Origin: an uncultured Candidatus Saccharibacteria bacterium
Lineage (GTDB): Bacteria; Patescibacteriota; Saccharimonadia; Saccharimonadales; Saccharimonadaceae
Length of the DNA: 64,000 nt
Direction of reading: 5' to 3'
Assembly: GCA_938039975.1 (NCBI GenBank)
Contig: CALHTM010000002.1
Location: forward strand, 56,845 to 120,844
Positions 50,276 to 56,731 of the stretch are shown here, piece after piece; position 1 is the stretch's first letter, and every line of letters starts with the position of its first letter. Under the pieces are notes generated by a model. The model was not told the DNA's origin, did not search any database, and was given only the letters and a program-made list of their open reading frames with translations. A program made the translations under genes and the position numbers.

Positions 50276-50365
50276 GGAGAGGTGACCGAGTGGTTGAAGG
50301 TGCACGCCTGGAACGCGTGTGTGCGAGCAATCGTACCCAGGGTTCGAATCCCTGTCTCTCCGCCA
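50276..50365 (+). tRNA. tRNA-Ser(GGA)
   Basis: 90 bases with CCA encoded. Acceptor GGAGAGG with CCTCTCC-like end (TCTCTCC), long variable arm, T loop GGTTCGAATCC. The anticodon loop CTGGAAC gives GGA, reading UCC and UCU. Confidence 0.95.
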
Positions 50366-50369
50366 AATA

Positions 50370-50855
50370 TCACACCGCTTGGCTCGACGCCAAATCAGGA
50401 AACTTTGCTTCTAGTCGGCGCAAGCGCTTGTCTAACGAACCATACAAAGTATCGTCCACCAGCTCGCGGCTGCCAGATTCGTGATAAAGTTCAAGTCGCA
50501 GACTAGCAATCTCGGCATGAATTTTGCCGTCTTCAGCTTTTAGCTCATTGAAGCCCTTATCCATTCGCAAATCCATATCTTTCACGATATCAACCAACGT
50601 TTTATGGTCGTTGCGAATATCGGCGAGCTGTTCATCAATACTGTTGAAACGTTCGTCGATCTGTGCAAACTGCTCGTCGTTTTTTTCAAAGCGTCTGTCT
50701 ATTTGGGCAAAGCGCTTGTCTATCTGCTCAAAGCGCCTATCAATCTGAGCAAAGCGTCTGTCGATTTGCTCAAACCGTTCGTTCATCGTTTTCGCCAAAT
50801 TGGCAACGATATCACTTAGTTTTTGTATCTGATTGGATAATTCCTCATTAGTCAT
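50370..50855 (-). CDS. Coiled-coil protein with heptad repeats
   Basis: A 161-residue protein that should be almost all coiled coil. Residues 28-75 are seven-residue repeats of the kind RFEQIDR / RFAQIDK / RFEKNDE, with hydrophobic residues spaced as a trimeric or dimeric coil. The next part (LVDIVKDMDLRMDKGFNELK) continues the coil. In the DNA the repeat appears as a 21-base tandem repeat. The gene ends 4 bases after the tRNA-Ser(GGA) on the other strand. Resembles small tail-like or DUF1640-like proteins; the function is unknown. Leaderless promoter. Confidence 0.75.
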   Translation of the reverse strand: MTNEELSNQIQKLSDIVANLAKTMNERFEQIDRRFAQIDRRFEQIDKRFAQIDRRFEKNDEQFAQIDERFNSIDEQLADIRNDHKTLVDIVKDMDLRMDKGFNELKAEDGKIHAEIASLRLELYHESGSRELVDDTLYGSLDKRLRRLEAKFPDLASSQAV

Positions 50856-50861
50856 ACTTCT

Positions 50862-50870
50862 ATTTAATCA
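50862..50870 (-). promoter_or_regulatory. Extended -10 promoter of the coiled-coil gene
   Basis: Minus-strand TGATTAAAT, then 6 bases to the ATG at 50855. Confidence 0.55.
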
Positions 50871-50983
50871 CAAACATCAGCAGCATAGCAACTGTCTACC
50901 AAACGAAAAGCGCCCGCCCAGCAGGGTAGCCGCTCTCAATTATTAGACACGAACCATCCAATCCAGGCTCGTATAAAAACATG

Positions 50984-51060
50984 TGGTACACCCGGCGCGA
51001 TTCGAACGCACGACCTCTGGTACCGCAAACCAACGCTCTATCCAGCTGAGCTACGGGTGC
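50984..51060 (-). tRNA. tRNA-Arg(GCG)
   Basis: 77 bases with CCA encoded. Acceptor GCACCCG with CGGGTGT, D arm GCTCAGCTGGATAGAGC, anticodon stem TTGGT with ACCAG, loop TTGCGGT. The anticodon GCG reads CGC and CGU. Most bacteria use ACG, deaminated to inosine, for this box. Confidence 0.88.
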
Positions 51061-51093
51061 TAACTAGCTGATAATAGCATACTCAAACACTTT

Positions 51094-51786
51094 TCACAAG
51101 TGAAGCTTGGCTAGTATCCGATCGATAAAATCTGGCTTGACCTCTTTCATCGGCAGGCGCGCCGCTAGCATGTCAACGATTTTCTCGCCTGATTCCTCAG
51201 GAAAGTAAATATTCTGCCCTAATTGGAAGCGCTTGCGCGGAATTAACGCAATATGATGAACATTATTGATAGTGACAACATCAAACGATTTAAACTGATC
51301 ATACAGCATTAGCCGGTCGCGAACATACAGACCCTTGCGGGTCAAGGTATAATCAATAATCTCTGGCGGCCGATGCGCGTACACGCCCAGCGCCACCGCC
51401 ATCACTGGCAACAAAATGGTGAATGTCAGCGAATTAAACGCAAAATAAGCAATCGCCATCATTATGAGCGTCGCTAGCGCCAAAGCTGCATACCACATCA
51501 TTGAACGCTCGCTATAGAGATGCTCTGGACCTTGCCAGCGCACAAGAATTTCGCTATCGTCAGGCTCGACCGCTGGCGTTACATCATCGCCAAATGTTGG
51601 AGCATTGTCCTCTACTGAATTAAGATCAGTTGGAGCAGCTGAATCTGCCACCTCGGCATCAACTGAAGCTGGCTGGGCCGATTCTGCACTCGTATTTAAC
51701 TCTGCTTCTGAAACAGCCGCTTGAAAAGGCGCCCCAGAAGCTGTCTCTGCTGGTTTTTGCCAATCTTGCGATGAGTCGTCTTGCAT
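51094..51786 (-). CDS. Membrane protein with PH-like end, unknown function
   Basis: A 230-residue protein. Residues 1-85 are acidic and disordered (Ala, Glu, Asp, Ser). Two adjacent membrane helices follow at about 98-145 (MWYAALALATLIMMAIAYFAF; FTILLPVMAVALGVYA). Then comes about 85 residues with a beta pattern (IDYTLTRKGLYVRDRLMLYDQFKSF) like bacterial PH (YdbT-type) domains, facing the cytoplasm. Similar two-helix plans exist in PrgI-like proteins of CPR secretion clusters, but the resemblance is only in layout. Leaderless promoter TGATATAAT. Confidence 0.72.
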   Translation of the reverse strand: MQDDSSQDWQKPAETASGAPFQAAVSEAELNTSAESAQPASVDAEVADSAAPTDLNSVEDNAPTFGDDVTPAVEPDDSEILVRWQGPEHLYSERSMMWYAALALATLIMMAIAYFAFNSLTFTILLPVMAVALGVYAHRPPEIIDYTLTRKGLYVRDRLMLYDQFKSFDVVTINNVHHIALIPRKRFQLGQNIYFPEESGEKIVDMLAARLPMKEVKPDFIDRILAKLHL

Positions 51787-51792
51787 AACCGC

Positions 51793-51801
51793 ATTATATC
51801 A
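51793..51801 (-). promoter_or_regulatory. Extended -10 promoter of the PH-like membrane protein gene
   Basis: Minus-strand TGATATAAT, then 6 bases to the ATG at 51786. Confidence 0.7.
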
Positions 51802-51857
51802 TGGCTGCAGTGATTACCACAAAAAAATAGAGGACAACAAACGGCCTCTACTTTTCT

Positions 51858-51950
51858 TGGCGGAGGAGGGGAGATTCGAACTCCCGCTACAGGTCTCCCC
51901 GTACTAACGATTTAGCAAACCGTCCCCTTCAGCCACTTGGGTACTCCTCC
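51858..51950 (-). tRNA. tRNA-Ser(GCT)
   Basis: 93 bases with CCA encoded. Acceptor GGAGGAG with CTCCTCC, long variable arm, T loop AGTTCGAATCT. The anticodon loop TTGCTAA gives GCT, reading AGC and AGU. Confidence 0.95.
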
Positions 51951-52071
51951 GAACGAAGCTATCACCAATAGTAAAGCTCCAATCGCTACCAGTTTAGCAT
52001 ATTTTACCATTGCTGCATAGATTTTTGATGATAACCATGTATACTAATAATTAGAAGGATTCAAGATTATT

Positions 52072-52512
52072 ATGAAACGCAGTAATATCATCATCGGAAT
52101 TTTAGCCTCAATCAGCATTGTCGCGGCAGCGCTGTCGCCGCTGCCGGTAGCAGCTATCGGCTCAATCGCAGACGGCGCTAGTTCGGCGCGCGGTGCCGAC
52201 CAGCCAACCACCTTATTCGGCGAGTCTGGCGTATTTTCACGGGTGAGCAGCGTCTTGCTATTCATCGTTGGCGCCGTTGCTGTAATCATGCTCATCATCG
52301 GCGGGCTAAAATATATCGTATCTGGCGGCGACGCCTCGAAAGTTCAATCAGCCAAGAACACTATCCTTTATGCGCTAGTCGGTATAATCGTGGCAATTCT
52401 GGCCTACGCGGCCGTTAATTTCGTCATCGGCAATTTTATACCTAGCCCATCAGGTAGCGGTATTGGCGGCAGCGGTACTACTACTGGCGGCTATGGCGCC
52501 TCCAGCCGCTAA
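52072..52512 (+). CDS. VirB2/TrbC-like two-helix pilin-type protein
   Basis: A 146-residue protein. A signal peptide is at residues 1-28 (IIGILASISIVAAALSPLPVAA). Two helices follow, about 60-82 (VLLFIVGAVAVIMLIIGG) and 100-124 (TILYALVGIIVAILAYAAVNFV), joined by the conserved loop KYIVSGGDASKVQSAKN. The C-terminus is Gly/Ser/Thr-rich and flexible. The pattern is that of VirB2/TrbC pilins of type IV secretion systems. It is a plus-strand relative of six minus-strand genes at 54088-56602. AGAAGGATTC precedes the ATG. A tRNA-Ser follows on the other strand. Confidence 0.82.
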   Translation: MKRSNIIIGILASISIVAAALSPLPVAAIGSIADGASSARGADQPTTLFGESGVFSRVSSVLLFIVGAVAVIMLIIGGLKYIVSGGDASKVQSAKNTILYALVGIIVAILAYAAVNFVIGNFIPSPSGSGIGGSGTTTGGYGASSR

Positions 52513-52549
52513 AATAATTTCATTTTTATAAAAGTAAATAAGGTATTTT

Positions 52550-52639
<90 letters not shown>

Positions 52640-52661
52640 AGCGAACCCATTATATCAGAGA

Positions 52662-53336
52662 TTAGCTACCCTGGGTAGGCTGCCGCGCTACTACTGCTAC
52701 CGACACTTTTTCGACTCCGCTATCCAGTAGAGCTTTGGCAGCATAATACAATGTCGCTCCAGTAGTGTAAATATCATCGATCAACAAACAGCTAGCGGCC
52801 TCTGAGCTGTCGCAAACAAAAGCCTGCTTCGCTTGCTGCCAGCGCTCGCTCTTATCGGCAGTATGCTGGACTGATGAGGTTCGCCGATGCAGTATCGTAC
52901 GATAGGGGAGCTTTCGGCGCCTAGCAAACTCCTTGGCTAACCTCGCTGCGTGATCGAAACCGCGCTGGCGAACGTGCGACGCGATCGTCGGCACTGGCAC
53001 CACAATTGTCTCGACAGGTAATTCTGATACGCGCGTATCTAGCAAATCAACAATCTCGCGATAAGCACCGCCAACTCGTTCGAATTTATAAGCACCAATC
53101 AACAGCTTCAAAGCGCCGCTTCGTTCGCCAACATACCAAGCATTTTCAAAAGGCGCTCTCGGCTGGCAGCGCTGGCATAAACCGCTGGAATTACGAATAT
53201 TTTTCGCGCATAGCAAGCACCGCTGCGAAGCTCGCGAGATGATGTTATTTTTACAATTATCACAAATAATCCTGCCAATTTCACCGCAAGAACAACAGTA
53301 GTGGGGCGCTAGTATATCGAACAGGGAAATCATCAT
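52662..53336 (-). CDS. comF: ComF-type phosphoribosyltransferase-like protein
   Basis: A 224-residue protein of the ComFC/GntX family, needed for natural DNA uptake in several bacteria. The N-terminus has the zinc-finger pattern (YCCSCGEIG, ICDNCK) and a second set (RCLLCAKN, LCQRCQ). The C-terminal PRTase fold has VVPVPTIASHVRQRGFDHAARLAKEFA and the PRPP loop CLLIDDIYTTGATLYYAAK. ComF with the VirB-like genes nearby hints at DNA uptake or transfer, though the operon link is not shown: it lies alone between a tRNA and hsp20. Confidence 0.93.
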   Translation of the reverse strand: MMISLFDILAPHYCCSCGEIGRIICDNCKNNIISRASQRCLLCAKNIRNSSGLCQRCQPRAPFENAWYVGERSGALKLLIGAYKFERVGGAYREIVDLLDTRVSELPVETIVVPVPTIASHVRQRGFDHAARLAKEFARRRKLPYRTILHRRTSSVQHTADKSERWQQAKQAFVCDSSEAASCLLIDDIYTTGATLYYAAKALLDSGVEKVSVAVVARQPTQGS

Positions 53337-53367
53337 TGTGTTTTTTACACTCTTATGGTTTATACAG

Positions 53368-53396
53368 TTGATTATACGCTATACATAGTCTATAAT
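53368..53396 (+). promoter_or_regulatory. Sigma-70 promoter of hsp20
   Basis: TTGATT (53368-53373), 17 bases, TATAAT (53391-53396). The ATG at 53443 lies about 46 bases downstream with a GGAGG site. No CIRCE element was found. Confidence 0.75.
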
Positions 53397-53442
53397 GATA
53401 GTATAAATTTCAATCAGCCAACGAGAATAGTGGAGGACATCA

Positions 53443-53925
53443 ATGGCACGTAAACAAGATGACGATCTGTTGATCGGAGACGAGCTGGCTGCAGCATTTC
53501 TCAACGATGACAGTTTAACGAACGACAATAACTCGCCAGCCGCGGCAGCACCTCAGCAGCAGACCGATGATAGCGCCTGGCAAGAGCAAGAAGAAGACTT
53601 CCCAGGCCAGCTAGCCGTTGACGTCTACGAGACTGACGAATTGCTAGTGATTAAGGCTCGTACCGCTGGCGTCAACAAAGAAGATCTCGATGTTAGTATC
53701 TCTGACGGCATCTTGACCATCAGCGGCACGCTATCAAGCGGCGACGACACCGCCGTTTCGCGCTGGCATATCCAAGAATGCTATTGGGGCGAATTTAGCC
53801 GCACGCTAGCATTGCCAGTAGCTGTTAAAGAAGACGAGGTTTCGGCAGTACTCAAGGATGGCGTCCTAACAATTAGCTTCACCAAGGTCAAGCAAGAACA
53901 AGCCAAAAAGATCGCTATCCAATAG
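53443..53925 (+). CDS. Small heat-shock protein (Hsp20/alpha-crystallin)
   Basis: A 160-residue chaperone that holds unfolding proteins. Residues 1-55 are acidic and Gln/Ala-rich; residues 60-150 are the alpha-crystallin domain: LAVDVYETDELLVIKARTAGV split over strands 2-3, VSISDGILTISG, then the late pair AVLKDGVLTISFTKVK with the ALKDGVLTI motif of Hsp20. The C-terminal IxI-like motif reads KIAIQ. GTGGAGG precedes the ATG; a terminator follows. Typical of heat- or stress-induced expression, but no heat-shock operator was seen. Confidence 0.95.
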   Translation: MARKQDDDLLIGDELAAAFLNDDSLTNDNNSPAAAAPQQQTDDSAWQEQEEDFPGQLAVDVYETDELLVIKARTAGVNKEDLDVSISDGILTISGTLSSGDDTAVSRWHIQECYWGEFSRTLALPVAVKEDEVSAVLKDGVLTISFTKVKQEQAKKIAIQ

Positions 53926-53947
53926 AGAAGGGAAAATTAGATAAAAT

Positions 53948-53986
53948 AACCCGCAAGCAAACGCACAAACGCAAGCGGGTTTTTTG
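53948..53986 (+). terminator. Terminator after hsp20
   Basis: AACCCGC (53948-53954) pairs with GCGGGTT (53975-53981) across a 20-base loop, followed by TTTTT. Confidence 0.75.
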
Positions 53987-54036
53987 TTGTATAAACCAAA
54001 AACTAGCATACCAGCGGGAGAAAGCGAAACATATAA

Positions 54037-54066
54037 AATAACCGCACCAATTTAAGCGCGGTTATT
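54037..54066 (-). terminator. Terminator after the VirB2-like operon
   Basis: AATAACCGC (54037-54045) and GCGGTTATT (54058-54066) are exact complements; on the minus strand the right side leads into TTTATAT. It is 21 bases after the stop at 54088. Confidence 0.7.
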
Positions 54067-54087
54067 ATGCTTTGAAAACAACAGGTA

Positions 54088-54534
54088 CTATTCTGACTTA
54101 ACGAAGCTAGAGATCACGAAGTTGACCGCCGCGTAAGCTAGAATTGCCACTACAATACCAACTATTGAATACAAGATGGTATTCTTGGCCGACTGCACCT
54201 GGGTCTGGTCGCCCTGCGAGGTAACATAGCGAAAGCCGCCGATAATTAGCATAATCACCGATACAGCGCCGATGACAAACAATAGAACGTTAGTGACGAT
54301 GCGGAAAATAGGCGTCTGTCCCTGGTCGCAACCTTTTTCATTGCCAAACAGACAAGCTGATTGGTCATCACCTTTAGCAGAGCTAGCTCCACCCGACACA
54401 GTCAAAGTTGGCTTTTCAGTTGAAGGGTCAGCAAATGCTGGCGTCGCTTGAAACATCACGCCCGCCACCGATAGCGCCAGTGCTGGCACCGCTAGCAAAC
54501 CGACGATACTATCTTTATTTAGTTTAATTCTCAT
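54088..54534 (-). CDS. VirB2/TrbC-like protein 1 (last of the operon)
   Basis: A 148-residue protein. A signal peptide (residues 8-36, LLAVPALALSVAGVMFQATPAFA) is followed by a 40-residue segment with a possible disulphide (SACLFGNEKGCDQ), then two helices joined by FRYVTSQGDQTQVQSAKN. I chose the ATG at 54534 because AGAAAGGATC stands before it; a longer frame exists upstream (to 54684) but would run through the terminator-like end of the next gene. It is the closest relative of the 52072 protein (the second helix AILAYAAVNFVI is nearly the same). Confidence 0.82.
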   Translation of the reverse strand: MRIKLNKDSIVGLLAVPALALSVAGVMFQATPAFADPSTEKPTLTVSGGASSAKGDDQSACLFGNEKGCDQGQTPIFRIVTNVLLFVIGAVSVIMLIIGGFRYVTSQGDQTQVQSAKNTILYSIVGIVVAILAYAAVNFVISSFVKSE

Positions 54535-54619
54535 ACGGTCGATCCTTTCTGTATGATTTATTAATCTTATACAGGTTATTATACAACATTCGGCAAATAA
54601 TTGGGATTGTTTCACACTG

Positions 54620-55024
54620 CTAGGTAGTAGCGGGGGTAGCAGGAGTTTCAATAAATTGAGTAACAACAAAGCTAACAATCGCATAAGCAGCTATCGCCAC
54701 TATCAACCCGATAACAGCGTACAAAATAGTATTCTTGGCTGATTGCATTTGCGTTTGGTCACCCTGCGAGGTGACGTAGCGAAAACCGCCAATGATAATC
54801 ATAATTACCGAGATTGCACCCATTAGAAACAACAATACTTTAGTAATATTTGCAATGATATCACCTAAGGTCGTATTATTATCTGCTGTAATAGTTTTAT
54901 TAAGTCCTTTAGAAACACATCCTGTAGGCGATGTGCAATCAGGACCACCACCTTCAGCACTGGCAGTCAACGAGCTGCATATAACTACCGCCATCATAAT
55001 CATTGTGATTAATAGTTTTTTCAT
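54620..55024 (-). CDS. VirB2/TrbC-like protein 2
   Basis: A 134-residue protein with a signal peptide (KKLLITMIMMAVVICSSLTASA), a short Cys pair (PDCTSPTGCVSK), and two helices (VLLFLMGAISVIMIIIGG; TILYAVIGLIVAIAAYAIVSFV) joined by FRYVTSQGDQTQMQSAKN, almost identical to the loop of the 54088 protein. The C-terminus ends in Thr, Pro, Ala. GGAGGAAATTAC precedes the ATG. Together with the next genes it forms a minus-strand operon from 56602. Confidence 0.82.
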   Translation of the reverse strand: MKKLLITMIMMAVVICSSLTASAEGGGPDCTSPTGCVSKGLNKTITADNNTTLGDIIANITKVLLFLMGAISVIMIIIGGFRYVTSQGDQTQMQSAKNTILYAVIGLIVAIAAYAIVSFVVTQFIETPATPATT

Positions 55025-55048
55025 TGTAATTTCCTCCTTCTTATTAGG

Positions 55049-55429
55049 CTAAATAAGGTTGTCTGCAAAAAATTGTACAATGATTGCCGCAAAAAAAGAA
55101 ACTAGCAAACCAATAACTGAATATAGAATAGTTTTCTTAGCAGATTGTATTTGCTGCTGGTCACCCTGCGAGGTAGCATAACGAAAACCACCAATGATAA
55201 TCATAATTACCGAGATTGCTGCTAAAAACCATAAAGCCCACGATAATTCACCTCTGAAGGTCCTGCCATACAAACTACTCTTGGGTGAAAGACCACAGTC
55301 AGGGTCTTCATCTTCAGAACAACCTAAATCAACAGCGTCTACAACTGTCCTTACCACTACATTAGTAACTAACGCGAGCACAAATATAGAAACCTTACGG
55401 TGTATAATATATTTATATATTATATTCAT
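55049..55429 (-). CDS. VirB2/TrbC-like protein 3
   Basis: A 126-residue protein. The N-terminal hydrophobic part (IFVLALVTNVVVRTVVDAVDLG) looks like a signal or anchor, then an acidic stretch with Cys (CSEDEDPDCGLS). Two helices with the shared loop FRYATSQGDQQQIQSAKK follow. The start overlaps the stop of the next upstream gene (ATGA, 55426-55429), so the two are coupled. The end of the sequence is less hydrophobic (QFFADNLI) than in paralogues. Confidence 0.78.
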   Translation of the reverse strand: MNIIYKYIIHRKVSIFVLALVTNVVVRTVVDAVDLGCSEDEDPDCGLSPKSSLYGRTFRGELSWALWFLAAISVIMIIIGGFRYATSQGDQQQIQSAKKTILYSVIGLLVSFFAAIIVQFFADNLI

Positions 55430-55803
55430 AATACTCCACCTATCATAATCATATCATTACCTACGGAAGCAAGTTCTATCAATTTAGTATAAGCCGAAGG
55501 TGATAGTTCTGTTGCCAAAATGAAGTTTACTATCGCAACCGCAGCCAAAACAATTATTAGACCAACTATAGCATATAGTATAGCGTTTTTTGCTCTAGCA
55601 ACTTTATTAGGGTCTCCCTGTGACGTAGTGTACATAAAACCAGCAATAACGATAACGATAACCGCCACGATTGTCGCCCAATAGTATGCGCTGTTTAGCA
55701 AACCTTGCACAGTAGTATCTTCTTTTGCGGTAGGTTTGTATCCGATGTCGTCGGTAGTGATTTTGTACACTGCTAGACGGAACATATCAGACAAGCGCGT
55801 CAT
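55426..55803 (-). CDS. VirB2/TrbC-like protein 4
   Basis: A 125-residue protein without an obvious signal peptide; it begins TRLSDMFRLAVYKITTDDIG. Two helices (YYWATIVAVIVIVIAGFMY; NAILYAIVGLIIVLAAVAIVNFI) are joined by MYTTSQGDPNKVARAKN, the family loop in a more distant form. It ends in a Gly/Val-rich segment (MIMIGGVL). It overlaps its upstream neighbour by 4 bases and its downstream one by 4 bases. Confidence 0.78.
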   Translation of the reverse strand: MTRLSDMFRLAVYKITTDDIGYKPTAKEDTTVQGLLNSAYYWATIVAVIVIVIAGFMYTTSQGDPNKVARAKNAILYAIVGLIIVLAAVAIVNFILATELSPSAYTKLIELASVGNDMIMIGGVL

Positions 55804-56234
55804 ATTAGTTCCCCTATAGTGGCTACTATGCCATTAGAAAAAACTACAATGAGTAGTCCAATCATAGAATTCTGAATTGTCTTCTTCGCACCGCTAACAC
55901 CTTCTGGCGAACCAGTACTATATATATATTGGAACCCACCTTTAACCAAAAAGAACACAAAAACATAAGCGGATGCTACTAGAAGTGCACGAATAACATT
56001 TAGAATTATCTTGAGCAATGTACGTCTAATGTCAAGCTTGTTAGAGTCTGCTTTGATACCTTCAAATTCGCAGTTATCACCATTCTTCGTCATCATTCCG
56101 TTGTACCAAGCAGGTATTGCAAAAACATAAGCATTACAAGAAGCATCAGCTGCATACGATTTTATTGGAATGATTACCGTAACAAGAGAGCTGATGATAA
56201 CAATCATACTCAAAAATATAACAAGGCGCTTCAT
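55800..56234 (-). CDS. VirB2/TrbC-like protein 5
   Basis: A 144-residue protein with a signal peptide (residues 1-28, RLVIFLSMIVIISSLVTVIIPIKSYA), Cys residues (SCNAYV and NCEFEG), and two helices joined by FQYIYSTGSPEGVSGAKKTIQN, the most distant loop of the group. The ATG at 56234 overlaps the TGA of the upstream gene (TGATG); a start at 56264 would lie inside that gene. The membrane segment at about 80-100 (ALLVASAYVFVFFLV) is the first helix. Confidence 0.78.
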   Translation of the reverse strand: MKRLVIFLSMIVIISSLVTVIIPIKSYAADASCNAYVFAIPAWYNGMMTKNGDNCEFEGIKADSNKLDIRRTLLKIILNVIRALLVASAYVFVFFLVKGGFQYIYSTGSPEGVSGAKKTIQNSMIGLLIVVFSNGIVATIGELI

Positions 56235-56602
56235 CAATTGAAAATTCCTCCTGGTATTAACCAATTCAAACCCAAATACATCAAGGCAAAGGCAATAACA
56301 CCAATAGTCGTATTGGTCATAATCGTTTTGGCTTGGGCAACGCGATTACTATTAGAATCACCGCTAATATACAAGATTCCCGCCCAAGTAAACATCGCAA
56401 CAGCTCCAACACCAACTATAGCAACACATATATTCAGGATAAATTTGAGCAATTCAAACATAGCTTCACCTTCTCCAGCTTTCGAACATATCTCATCAGG
56501 CAACACCGCGCAATCCAACGCGTAAACCGACCGGCTAAATAGCAACAACGCGCCAACAGCGCTGGTTAGAGCAATCAGACAGGTTGTTAGTTTCTGTTTC
56601 AT
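56234..56602 (-). CDS. VirB2/TrbC-like protein 6 (first of the operon)
   Basis: A 122-residue protein with a signal peptide (LIALTSAVGALLLFSRSVYA) followed by Cys residues (DCAVLPDEICSK), a first helix (ICVAIVGVGAVAMFTWAGILY) and the loop ISGDSNSNRVAQAKTIMTN leading into a second helix (GVIAFALMYLGLNWLI). This version, with ISGDSNSNRVAQAK, is the form often found in CPR genomes as a single-copy pilin-like gene. It is divergent from the VirB6-like gene at 56732, which shares the intergenic region. Confidence 0.8.
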   Translation of the reverse strand: MKQKLTTCLIALTSAVGALLLFSRSVYALDCAVLPDEICSKAGEGEAMFELLKFILNICVAIVGVGAVAMFTWAGILYISGDSNSNRVAQAKTIMTNTTIGVIAFALMYLGLNWLIPGGIFN

Positions 56603-56692
56603 AACGCGTATAGCTTCCTAATTAGAGTATAGCGCTGGTAGTCCATATTTGCAAACATTTTTGACAAACATTAATATTCCTGATAGCGCTCG

Positions 56693-56721
56693 TTGACTTT
56701 TTGTAGCAAAAGTGCTATAAT
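56693..56721 (+). promoter_or_regulatory. Near-consensus promoter of the first VirB6-like gene
   Basis: TTGACT (56693-56698), 17 bases ending in TGC, TATAAT (56716-56721). The likely start ATG 56732 is 10 bases after the -10 box. Confidence 0.8.
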
Positions 56722-56731
56722 GAATAGTAGT

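Noticed and set aside
50524..50851. Plus-strand frames with regular Ser/Lys/Arg repeats
   Set aside because: They are the antisense reading of the heptad repeats of the coiled-coil gene on the minus strand.
53374..53392. ACGCTATACATAGT in the hsp20 promoter, resembling the NrdR-like boxes
   Set aside because: The palindrome is incomplete and the gene has no link to nucleotide metabolism; the AT-rich spacer makes chance likely.
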